A DNA stretch of 64,000 bases from Symsagittifera roscoffensis. Lineage: Eukaryota; Xenacoelomorpha; Acoela; Convolutidae. Of the stretch, positions 31,534 through 41,519 are shown one piece after another (within the stretch, counting starts at the first letter, position 1; every line of letters starts with the position of its first letter). A program made the translations under genes and the position numbers. The notes below the pieces were generated by a model that did not search any database, was not told where the DNA came from, and saw only the letters and a list, made by a program, of their open reading frames with translations. Location: NCBI RefSeq assembly GCF_963678635.1, contig NC_087062.1, forward strand, positions 34,996,052 to 35,060,051, given 5' to 3'.

Positions 31534-32463
31534 AGAAAAGAAACTCAAATTACTCTACACGAAAGGTCCAGCTGCATTTGGTAGCGTTAAAAATTTAACA
31601 AATGCTAGTCAACTCTCACCAAAAAAGTTAAAAAGTTTCTGAGATCTCAATCATCACATACAAAGTATGGATTGTTTCGTAAAACATATCCTCGGCTAAA
31701 AGTGATTGTTAACGATATCAACGAAATTTGGTCTCTTGACTTGGCTTATGTTGATAAATTGGCTAAATATAACCGAGGGGTACGATATTTGTTAGTTGCT
31801 GTCGATTGTCTCTCTCGCTACTTACGAGTGGAACCCCTGAAGACCAAATATGCTAAGGAAACAACCGAAGCTTTCAAAAAAATGATCAAAACAAAACAAC
31901 CAAAAAAAGTTTGGGTTGACAAAGGCACCGAGTTTAAAGGAGAGTTCGAAAAGTTATGTACTAAACGAGAAATCAGCAAATACAATACTCACAGTGAAAA
32001 AAAATCAGCGTTTGCCGAAAGAAACATTCGATCGCTGAAAAGTATTATGTACAAATACTTGGAGTTTGAATGGACTTACAGTTATATTGAAAAATTACAA
32101 AGTTTTGTTCAAACGATTAACTCACGCGTTAATAGAGTAACAAAATTGGCTCCAAACAAGGTCACAAGAAAACATGTACCTGCTTTAGTTTCATTAATTG
32201 CAAACAGTTCATCGAAGTTGGTACAGAAACCAAAATTTTATGTTGGTGACTATGTGCGAATAGCGAAGACTGACTTACCTTTTAGAAAAGGTTACAAGCA
32301 GATTTTTACAGACGAAGTTTTTGAAATATTTGCCATTCCTACTGTAAACCCTCCAACATACAGTCTCATTGATGCGGAAAAGGAAGAAATCAGCGGAAAA
32401 TTTTATGAAAAAGAACTTAGTTTAATTGAAAACAAAGCTGATTATAACAAAAATGGGCAGTGA
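31448..32463 (+). pseudogene. Polinton DDE integrase, frameshifted
   Basis: The N-terminal part is open from an ATG at 31448, 31457 or 31469 to 31642 and has KLLYTKGPAAFGSVKNL, the typical Polinton integrase opening. A frameshift near 31.63-31.64 kb shifts the remainder, which then runs to 32463. That part has the RNase H-type core: SLDLAYVD (first D), LLVAVDCLSRY, WVDKGTEFKG (second D) and SAFAERNIRSLK (E), followed by an SH3/chromodomain-like KPKFYVGDYVRIAK segment. Known role of the family: insertion with 6-bp duplications, which agrees with the flanking TGAAGG. Dead through the frameshift. Confidence 0.92.
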
Positions 32464-33318
32464 TGAGTTTACTGTACATTTGATTTCAACAGCATCAATG
32501 GATTATTTCCCAGACAACACTTTGGCCAGTTTTAGAAATTTTTGTAAAGAAATAGCTTTAGACGGAGATTGGAGAGTTGCTCTCTCAGAAATAATTTCCC
32601 CCACAAAATTAAACAATGTTACTGATGAGGAATTTACGTACTTCAGAGCATCCTAAGTAGTAGCCTGTAAATCCAACGCTGGCAATCGGAATACAATTTC
32701 CAGACCCTACAATCGCGAAAAAGTTTTTATCAAATCAGGAGAGTACACTTTTATAGAACAATTGATTAATGAGATAAAAACAAAACTCAAAGACAAAATT
32801 CATTTTGATGCGAGTCCTCAAGAAATCACGAATAGCATGAGCATTTGGATGAACGCAAATGAAGGAATCTCATTCCCAAGTCCCCAAATACCCAGTCTGT
32901 TAGGATACAATGCAAAGCTTGATGAGAACGGTGAATATCACATTGGTTACAAAATGATACCCTCCTTCGATGCACATATGAGGGAAATGAACTTTACGAA
33001 TCTCATTTCCCATATGACTTATCAAGTGGGACAAGTCTAATTTTTGTCTATATTGACATTATTCAATACCAAACTGTTGGTGATGCAAAGGCCCCATTGT
33101 TACGCGTCATTGATTCAAATAGACGCATCAAAAACGGTAGTGCCTGCAGCATTGAACCTAATCATCGAAAAAACTTCACTAATTTAGACTACAAAAAATT
33201 ATTCACTTCATCTGTACAATCAATATCGGTACAGTTGCGCACAGAAACTGGAAGACTAGTGCCCTTTGCAGAAACTGGTAAAGTTGTGTTGACTCTAAAA
33301 TTCAAGCGCTTTGATTGA
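32453..33318 (+). pseudogene. Polinton penton-like minor capsid protein, stop plus frameshift
   Basis: ATG 32453 overlaps the integrase end by eleven bases. It opens with an STASMDYFPDNTLASFRNF block and DGDWRVALSEI, hallmarks of the Polinton minor capsid (penton) protein. An in-frame TAA at 32654 interrupts it. The same frame then continues to about 33040, and after a frameshift near 33.03-33.06 kb the end reads GDAKAPLLRVIDSN-type sequence and FTSSVQSISVQLRTETG with VPF, also typical. Role in the family: pentameric vertex of the capsid. Two lesions make it inactive. Confidence 0.85.
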
Positions 33319-33324
33319 AAACCA

Positions 33325-33747
33325 ATGGAACAATATTATGCAAAGCAAGCTTCACTTCCTCATTTCTCTGGACACTACCGACAACGCGGCAGAGGATTTG
33401 GCGCTTTGGCTGCTGGTATTGGTCGTGTTGCTATACCGTTTGCACGACGGGTTATTCTACCGGCTGCGAAAAAACTGGGCAGAGAACTTTTGATGAGTGC
33501 AGCGCCAGAACTAATTGATGTCGCTATGAAAAAGAAGTCTCCTAAACAAGCATTGAAAAACACTGTCACAAAAACTGCAAGAAAACAACTCGGTGGTGGT
33601 AGACGTCGTCGTCGAAAGACACCAATGAATGGATTACGAAGAAGAAGGTCAGTAGGGGCTCGAAAAAGAAAAACAACCATTCGAAGAAAAACCAGACCAG
33701 TGAGAAGTCGAGCAGATTTTTTCTCAAACATAAAAAATGATCGCTAA
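33325..33747 (+). CDS. Basic core-like protein (140 aa)
   Basis: Intact from ATG 33325. Begins MEQYYAKQASLPHF, then the glycine-rich RQRGRGFGALAAGIGRVA, a helix with LPAAKKLGRELL, and a strongly basic tail (GGGRRRRRKT, ARKRKTTIRRKTR) ending RADFFSNIK. This arrangement matches the small basic protein encoded next to the major capsid gene in many animal Polintons and adintoviruses, compared by others to adenovirus core proteins. A DNA-binding core role is inferred from charge and position. Overlaps the capsid ATG by eleven bases. Confidence 0.75.
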   Translation: MEQYYAKQASLPHFSGHYRQRGRGFGALAAGIGRVAIPFARRVILPAAKKLGRELLMSAAPELIDVAMKKKSPKQALKNTVTKTARKQLGGGRRRRRKTPMNGLRRRRSVGARKRKTTIRRKTRPVRSRADFFSNIKNDR

Positions 33748-35044
33748 TTTGTTACCCAATGAAGCTACCCATAGCTCTCTGGATTTGTTTGAAAAACAAC
33801 CTCTTTTGATTACTTTTGAAAACGCTTTTGATCAAAAAATTGGACCTGTCTATTCACCCAATGGACCAATGCTTGAATTTGAAATCACCGGTGACCGTAA
33901 TACTTTTGTTGACCTGCAAAAAATTTATTTGGAAATACGATGCAAAGTAACGCAATCAAATGGAGCTGATCTGCGATACGACAACACTGATCCTACTGTG
34001 TCTGATTCACCGTTCCTCGTAAACAACTCCCTGTATTCCCTTTTCTCTGACTGTACCCTCTCTGCTAATGGACTCAAAATCTCAAATGCCAATAGTAATT
34101 TTGCGCATAAAAGCTTTATTGGAACATAATTTTCTAACAGCAAAGGAGCCAAGGACTCATGGCTTAAGTGTCAGGGATATCGTTTTGAAAACAATCCCGC
34201 TGCAATAGATGCAGCTGATTTCACATCTCAACGAGAACTGGTCCGTGAATCGAGGGAAATTTGGTTCTATGGACCCGCTGGAGTTGATTTTTTCACATGT
34301 GACAAGCATTTGTTGAGCGGTGTTACCCTCAGACTTTCCTACAGACGTTCTCATGAAGACTTTCTCATTATATCGGAAGATGCTGCCAAGCATTACAAGC
34401 TGCAAATACTCGAAGCGAACCTACATGTTAGAAAAATGACTGTGACCGACCATGTGCTCTCTGCCATTGAATCAACTTTACTCAAAACTCCTGCGAACTA
34501 CCCATATCAAGAAGAAATTACAAAAACATTTCTTGCAACAGCTGGTCAGCGCAGCTGGCAACAGGAAGATATTTTTGCTCGTGAACTGGTGAGACAAATT
34601 ATCATAGCATTGAACACAAATAATGCATTTCTAGGAACAAACCGAACGAATCCTTTTCATTATCAAAAATTTGGATTGGAGCAAGTTACTTTGAGACGAA
34701 ATGGTTTACCAATAGCAAGTACACCAATCAGTACACAAGATCATAAACGTCTCTTCTTCAACACACTATCAGCGCTGGGTTTGTTGCACTGCGGGCTGGG
34801 AATCACTCTGGATAACTACCAACAGCACTTTATTATGTGTTTTGATCTCACTAGCACACAGCAGGCAGCTCATGACTTCTTGCATCCAGAGCTTACTAAC
34901 TGCTCAGTTTCACTCGATCTTCAATTCTCAAACGCTTTGACAGCAAACCTGGAAATTTTTGTTTGGGGTATACGCTCATCCAATGTATTTATTACCTCCG
35001 ACCGCAAAGTTACAAAGAACGTCCTTCCCATTTCGACAGTCTGA
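33737..35044 (+). pseudogene. Polinton double-jelly-roll major capsid protein, frameshifted
   Basis: ATG 33737. The N-terminal part (LFEKQPLLITFENAF, GPMLEFEITGDRNTFVDL, YSLFSDCTLSANG) is open to 34129. After a frameshift near 34.12-34.14 kb, the remainder reads in a second frame through KDSWLKCQGY and LLSGVTLRLSYRR to FLGTNRTNPFHYQKFGLEQV and a stop at 35044. These segments are the conserved parts of the Polinton double-jelly-roll capsid protein. Apart from the break, length and order are normal. Confidence 0.92.
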
Positions 35045-35046
35045 AA

Positions 35047-35493
35047 ATGGATGAAATCCAGTTGCAGGAACTCATTCAGAATTGTAAACATCTGAAATAT
35101 AAGTTTTCTGGAGTATTTGCAGCCGACAATTTTCCACCTCACATCCCAAACAATATCTTTATGATTGTGAACACTTCAAAATCAGATTCTCCGGGGACAC
35201 ATTGGATTGTGATTTGCAACAGAAGAAATATTTTATATTTTGCTGATCCTCTCGGTCTTCCTCTTTGGCAGTACACCAATCTGTATAAACGATTGAACGA
35301 GAATTTTCATCAGGTGACTGAATTGATGACAAACTTTCCCATGCAAGACTCAAACTCTACCATGTGCGGTTCTTTTTGTATTTATATTGCACATTTGATT
35401 TTTGATAAAAACTTTAATGGTGATGCTTCTGATTTTGTTTACATAACTGATCATGTTTTGAAACGTTTCCTAACTCACATGATTACCCATTAA
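35047..35493 (+). CDS. Adenain-like cysteine protease (148 aa)
   Basis: Intact, starting two bases after the capsid stop (MDEIQLQEL). Catalytic positions of the C5/C48-type fold are visible: His in GTHWIVI, Asp in YFADPLG, Gln in FPMQDSN and Cys in STMCGSFC. Length is close to other Polinton proteases. Known role of the family: maturation cleavage of capsid and core proteins. It is one of the few Polinton hallmark genes here without a lesion. Confidence 0.9.
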   Translation: MDEIQLQELIQNCKHLKYKFSGVFAADNFPPHIPNNIFMIVNTSKSDSPGTHWIVICNRRNILYFADPLGLPLWQYTNLYKRLNENFHQVTELMTNFPMQDSNSTMCGSFCIYIAHLIFDKNFNGDASDFVYITDHVLKRFLTHMITH

Positions 35494-36384
35494 CTAACCA
35501 TTTAATATGGTTGATTTATACATTTTACAATTTAATTTTGAACAATACATTCTTTTAGTAATTGAAATTTTACCCAATTGTTAACTGAATAGCAGTAATT
35601 CGAGAAATTAAGCTTTTTATCAAAGTGAGAAAAAAAGTACAAAATCGATCTATGGGGGGATATCACCATACCAGCAACTGTTGCCTCCTTTCAGTACAAT
35701 TTCCGGACGGGTTTCGAAACGCCGCCTTTCGGCTGAGAGTCGAGCGCCATGCGTTTTCCTCTACTCGGACCCCACGAAATTTTGTTCCACTTCAATTTTA
35801 TAGTAACAAGTTCGGTACAAGTCTTAGAAATGGTTGCAGCAAAAATAATGGGCACTTTTGGCTTTCATCAGTGTTCTCGTTTTTCAAGATCTTAACCCAC
35901 TTCAACTTATTAGCTCTTTCAACCTTTCTATAAAATCAAAGTTTTTGTCATAGATTTTAGACGTTTTTTCAGTCTCCTGTAGAGACGGAAAATGGAAATG
36001 TCGAAACCTTCAAGCCAGTTTCATTATTTTAGAGTTTTCAGTGTTTCATAATTTTTCTTTGTTTGTACCTTCATTTGGCTGAACGAAATTTTTCATTCTT
36101 ATTTTGGTCAAATTGATTTTTGCCTAAATAGAGGTGGCGGCCGCCGCACTTGACGAATTTTGCTTTCTTCGAGATTCAGCAATAAAACATGCATTTTTGA
36201 AGGAAATCGTTCACCGCAGCCAACAGTTAAGCTACGCTGCCAAAATCTTGTGCCTTCCTATATACCATATAGTTTGGTCGCATATAATAGGTATATAACG
36301 TCATTTTACATGTAAACAAGCCAATACCCCCAAACTTTAGAAGCGAAAACATGCACCGACCAAAACTTAATTCCATTCCCGTTT
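35494..36384. other. Right subterminal region of Polinton
   Basis: Non-coding. Contains one GC-richer patch (35640-35780) and a GTGGCGGCCGCCGCAC block near 36131-36146. No gene recognised. The plus-strand transcript end is presumably at the start of this region. Confidence 0.5.
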
Positions 36385-36595
36385 CCACAACGTTCAGTGG
36401 GAATACTCAATAATATACCGAAGTTTTACATGAGGACTATTAGGTATAAAATTATACATGGTGACAATTAGGATTATTACATGGTGACCATTGCTGATCA
36501 TTTAATACATGGTGACCATTATGATTTATACCTAATGGTCATCCATGTATGACAACCCCCCCCCCCCGATCCTAACGCACTATATGCATACTACT
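36385..36595 (-). repeat. Polinton right terminal inverted repeat (211 bp)
   Basis: Complement of 17937-18138. The nine-base length difference is entirely a C12 tract (36556-36567) where the left end has three. Confidence 0.95.
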
Positions 36596-36601
36596 TGAAG
36601 G
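36596..36601. repeat. Right target-site duplication (TGAAGG)
   Basis: Matches 17931-17936 exactly, immediately outside the right end ACTACT. Confidence 0.9.
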
Positions 36602-36653
36602 TTCATGCAATAAATCGAGATCAAACGTTCGGAGAACGAGCAGTTGAGACGAG

Positions 36654-37330
36654 ATGTTCAGAAAACTAAAAAGAACGGAAAACAAGAAGCCCGAACGTAT
36701 TTTCGTTATTGGTGAAGCTGGAGCAGATAAATCCTTCGTTATTAATGCGCTTCGGAAACAGTTCATGTGCGAAGATGCTGACCCAGAGTGTGCAACTGTA
36801 ATATCAGCAGCCTTAACAACTCTTTCTGTTTCACACATAAATGGTAGTGCCAATCACAAAGCTGTCAGTTTCTTTTCTACATCAAGTGACCCAGAAAAGC
36901 ACACAAGAACGATGCCGAGGTGGAAAAATCACATATGGCGAAATAGAAACACACCATGTTTGATCTTGGATGAACGCTCTTTCATGAAAGCTGATCTCTT
37001 ATGCGCAGTTCATAAAAAATCAGCTGTTCACAAAAAATTATAAAAATGAGCCGTTCAGAGGATAAGGGTTGATTCTTGACGGTGATTTGTATCAACTCTA
37101 CTGTCATAGATGAGCTCCTTTTAAAACAGCCAACACCGAGAGTTTCTTAATCTTTCATTAAAACCAATCATTTTGATTTGCTTCGAATGTTCGAAGTGAA
37201 ATCTCTAAAAGAGACAATCCAAAGTCAAGGAGCTTGCTGATCTTTTGATTGCAGTAAGGGTAGGAAAACTCACAGAAATGAGCAAAGCAACCCTTCACTC
37301 ACATGCTGTCCCTGTTGTTGTTCAAAAACC
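36654..37330 (+). pseudogene. PIF1-type helicase relic, possibly Helitron
   Basis: An open stretch (36654-37043) has PERIFVIGEAGADKSFVI, a degraded P-loop (family: GGAGTGKS), and CLILDERSFMKADLL, a degraded Walker B (family: DE.SM). Further on, in broken frames, ADLLIAVRVGKLTE matches the R(I/V)RVGELTE element of PIF1-like helicases. The catalytic GK is changed to DK and frames are broken, so it is dead. Helitron origin is likely because such helicases are their usual genomic source, but no Rep domain was seen. Confidence 0.65.
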
Positions 37331-38429
37331 CTATTTCACGCATCTGCTATACGATAGCTAAATTGACAGACCCATTGAAGGTATTTGGGAAAAATTGATA
37401 ACCGAAATAACGGTTTCTAAGTATAATGAAGCCTATGAAACCTTCGTAGGTCTCAATCTGGTGTGCCCGACACCGTTTCTGTAAATTTTACAGAACAGCA
37501 ACTTGAGTAAAGCAGCGTTCAAAAATCAACATCTGCTTATGTCAATTATATCAAGTGAGTGAAGATATATCCGGTCAGTGGATATATATAAAGTGAGTGG
37601 ATATCAAGTGAGAGTTCGATCCACTTTAAAAACCGGTCCACTTCAACGGTAGTGACTCGAACACAATTTCCATGAAATTAGCATTCGCATTGACATTTTT
37701 AACAATTGAAAAGTTACTAATAACTCGGCAACATGTTGCGCTTTTAGAGGACGGCCACCTTGCCCTCAGTTGATCTACACTTAAATTAGTCGAATTAAAT
37801 AATCGAAACATCTTTTTAAAATTGAAACGAAATGAAACGAAAAGTGATGAAGTTCAATGAAACTAAAAGTGTTGTCAACCAAATTGCAGAAAAAGGAATG
37901 GACCGCATGCGATCACTTAAAATGTATCTGATGCTTTCTGAGGAGATACTTTGCTCAAAAGGCTGAATATCGTTCCAGAACGGTCATTGCTTTCAAAAAA
38001 AAAATTATGCGAAACATGGATGAACAGCAGATTTTCTTATTCGGACTTCATGACAAATTCCTTTCGCAAAAGTTTATTATTGAAGAAGTAGCTCATGCAA
38101 CTACGCCGCCTCATTCTGGATTTGTTCTCTGTTCTAGGAAATGTCAAAGATTCGCAATTCAAGCAAAATGTTTCTTGTAATGTTGAAAATTTGTATTTGA
38201 ACTTGTCACTCCATATCGACAACAAAATGCTACTTTTTTCCCTCGTTTCAAGAGTGCCCTTTTCTACGAAATTAGAGGCGGGGATATGTCTTGGTACACA
38301 ACAGCTCATGAAAAATATTGGATATTTGCTCTTCAACACGTAGCACAAGACAGCTAATAATACATTGCTCGAACTTATGTTTCCCTCTTTGGAAAAAACT
38401 TGGCAAACTTTGAAAATCTTAAACTGTTT
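37331..38429. other. Spacer, nothing firm
   Basis: Contains a small direct repetition of GTGAGTGGATATA-type words at 37553-37612. No gene recognised. Confidence 0.4.
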
Positions 38430-40520
38430 TGAATAACCACTGATTAAATTTGTTGGCAGTGGATTGAACAAATCACGAACGGTAAACTTTACACAAATAA
38501 TCATAAGCATTAGTTTTGTTTGTCTATAATTTTGTTCGTTGAATGCTAAGACTTTTATCTTGCCTTGATATAAAAGTCTATTTGATTACAAATTTCTTTA
38601 AAGATTGAAATTGTTGTCGCAAAGTTAACTGAAAATCTTACTTTCTCTTACCTACGTTTCCTGCATTTTTCTTTTAACTTATATTCTCTAAAGTCACGTT
38701 TCCTTCATTTTGTGTTTGTGAAACAATTCCATCAGCTAGTTTAAGTTAGTCATTTATGAGCGGGTTTCAGCCTTTATGAATCATAAGTATGTTACGGAAT
38801 GACTGGATCAAACTTACACTATAAAAAAACTGAAAGATTGAACGAAGTTCAGTGTTTCTTAAAAGTTTTGCTGATTAATGACTGACGGAGTACACAAGAA
38901 ACTGTTTTTCAAAATGCACGTTTTAAATATAACGGCACAGAAAGAGATCACAAATTCTGTTATTTTATGCGTTTTTTTAAGGAAAAAAGAGAAAAATTTT
39001 TTTTGGCCGGAATAAGGCCAAAAAAATAAGGAAAAATAAGTACAAAGACTTTCAACTTTTGTCCTATATACACATAAATCAACACATTTGTACGTTTTCC
39101 ATCTGTATTTTCTGACAATCAAATATGTTGGCAAAGGATTAAACAAATTGCCAACGGTACGTTTTAAACAAGTAATCATAAGAATTAGTTTCGTTTGTGT
39201 ATAACTTTATTCGTTCAATGCTAAGACTTTTGCCTTGCCATGGTAAACACATTCGATTTGATTACAAATTTCTCTAACTATTGAAACTGCTGTCGAAAGG
39301 TTAATTGAAGATCTTATTCTCTAAAATCACGTTTCCTTCATTTCCTCTTTGTGAAACAATTCCATCAGCTAGTTTAAGTTTGTCATTTATGAGCGGGTTT
39401 CAGCCTTTATGAATCATAAGTATGTTATGGAATGACTGGCTTAAACTTACATTTACAAAAAATTGAGTGATTGAACGAAGTTCAGTGTTTCTTAAAAGTT
39501 TTGCTGATTAAGACTGACCGAGTACATAAAAAACTGTTTTTCAAAAAACACGTTTTAAATGTAACGGCACAGAAAGAGATCACGAATTCTATTATTTTAT
39601 CTACTTTCTTTTTTAAAGGAAAAAAGAAAAAAAAATTTTTTTGGCCGGAATAAGGAAAAATAAGTACAAAGACTTTCATATTTTGTCCTATATACACATA
39701 AATCAACACATTTGTACGTTTTCCATCTGTATTTTCTGACAATCACGCAGTTTTTGCCTCAAGAGACTAAAAATATCTTGACAGGAACTTATCCGTGCAT
39801 TTTACAATGCTCAATCTTGTTTTTGCTTTTTAGAAAAACATGGCAAACTTCGAAATTCTGAATCTGTATTTAATTACCACAGATCAAATATGTTGGCAAA
39901 GGATTAAACAAATTGCCAACGGTACTTTTTAAATAAGTAATCATAAGTTTTAGTTTCGTTTGTGTATAACTTTATTCGTTGAATGCTAAGACTTTTGCCT
40001 TGCCATGGTAAACACATTCGATTTGATTACAAATTTCTCTAACTATTGAAACTGCTGTCGAAAGGTTAATTGGAGATCTTATTTTCTCTTACTTACGTTT
40101 TCTGCATTCTTTCTTTCAGCTGATCATCTCTAAATTCACGTCTACTTGGTTTCGTCTTTGTGAAATGATTCCATCGGCTAGTTTAGGTTTGTCAAATGAG
40201 TCTTGATGAATAACAAGTATGTTATGGAATGACTGGTTCAGGCTTACACTTGAAATAATTTGAAATTTTTTTCAAAAAATGAAACGTCGCAATTTTGCAC
40301 ACCACACTTTTTACAACTAAAAACTGGCATAAAACTTTGTATCACTAGTGACGCTAAGATCTTTGTGTAATTGAACGAAAATCAATGTTTCTTCAATTTT
40401 TTGCTGATTAATGACTGACGGAGAATACAAAAAAACTGTCTTTGATAATGCACGTTTTAATTGTAACAATCTATGTATGCTGATGGCCAAATAACAAGTG
40501 ATCACGAAGTCCAATTTTAT
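38430..40520. repeat. Three-copy near-tandem repeat, ~0.7 kb units
   Basis: The block TTGGCA.(A/T)GGATT(A/G)AACAAAT then CGGTA, CTTTATTCGTT(C/G)AATGCTAAG and CTTTTGCCTTGCCATGG starts near 38449, 39120 and 39887. The blocks CCATCAGCTAGTTTAAGTT with TATGAATCATAAGTATGTTA at 38730, 39360 and 40170, and AGTGTTTCTTAAAAGTTTTG at 38853, 39484 and 40385, recur in the same order. Spacing is about 670 and 770 bases. Copies 1 and 2 are the closest in the second block. No coding capacity recognised. Confidence 0.8.
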
Positions 40521-40550
40521 GCACTTTTTGTAACTTTTCCTCTCACCATT

Positions 40551-40632
40551 TTATGCTCGATACCCTTTTCTTTTTGAGTAAATGAACCCTGTTATGCTCG
40601 ATACCCTTTTCTTTTTGAGTAAATGGACCCTG
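40551..40632. repeat. Two-copy 41-bp tandem repeat
   Basis: TTATGCTCGATACCCTTTTC with its continuation through AAATGAACCCTG is repeated from 40592, with one A/G change. Confidence 0.85.
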
Positions 40633-41519
40633 TTATATAGTTTTCACATAGCGAGAATTCATAGTGACTTCAAAGAAAAAACAATCCTTTTGATTCAGCC
40701 CATGTAAATTATCGTTGGATAGTTAGTTGTAACCTTTATATTAGTCTTTTTCAAATCAGATTACAATTTTTGTCCACTTAGCCCCCTTTTGTTCCAAATG
40801 ATAGGATAATTCAGTTAGATTCAATTATTATCCTACCTGTTGAACATCCTAACTACATATTTTCAAATGATCGAAATTATTTCAGATTCAGTGCACTTTT
40901 TTGTCCACTGCAGGTAGGGTAAGGTGATAAGGGGACTTGGAGCAGGATGAAAAAACTTTCTGACTATTATTTAATGATCTACTAGCTATGTTTTATCATC
41001 GTGCTCATTAAATAATAGTAAAAAAATTATATATTAACCTCTTTATTTCCTCATAATAGGCATACTATGCATGGATTGTTAATCTCCACCCGATGGGCTA
41101 AAACAAGACGTTTCTTTGGGGTACTTGATTTTGCGCAGAGGAAAACACCTGAATTCAATGTTAGTTCCCACTGGTAGTGTTCCTCTTTGATCCATATTTG
41201 TCTCGATTCTCGCTCAAATAGCGGTTTGGTTTCAACTAATTCAACGTCAAAATTCAACATTATTGAGCGATCAGGTTTTACACCGCGACAACAGCACAAG
41301 TAGTTGTCTTACTTATCTTGATACTAGGCTCCGAAAAACAGTAGTGTAGGCCAATCAGAAATGAGTTGTAAAATATCATCAGATGGGGACCCTACTGTCA
41401 CCAGAGGGGGACCTTACAGAAAAAAATCAATCAGAATTAATGTGCCGAACGCTATTCAATACCAAAACAACAAATTGAAACAAAATAAATTACATTATTC
41501 TTTGAGTCTTAAAAAGTCT
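40633..41519. other. Spacer downstream of TFIIB
   Basis: No gene recognised. It includes the 3' flank of the minus-strand TFIIB gene. Confidence 0.4.

Larger units (their letters stand above)
17937..36595. mobile_element. Polinton/Maverick DNA transposon, 18,659 bp, complete but degenerate
   Basis: The element is bounded by terminal inverted repeats that begin AGTAGTATGCATATAGTGCG and is flanked by a perfect TGAAGG duplication. It encodes the Polinton hallmark set: protein-primed family-B DNA polymerase (minus), FtsK/A32-type packaging ATPase, retroviral-like integrase, penton-like minor capsid protein, double-jelly-roll major capsid protein and adenain-like cysteine protease (plus). Small Polinton-associated ORFs are also present. 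The left block is transcribed leftwards and the right block rightwards from a divergent region at about 25.8-26.3 kb. About ten stops or frameshifts interrupt the genes, so this copy cannot be autonomous. Structure and gene content match Polintons and related adintovirus-like elements. Confidence 0.97.
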
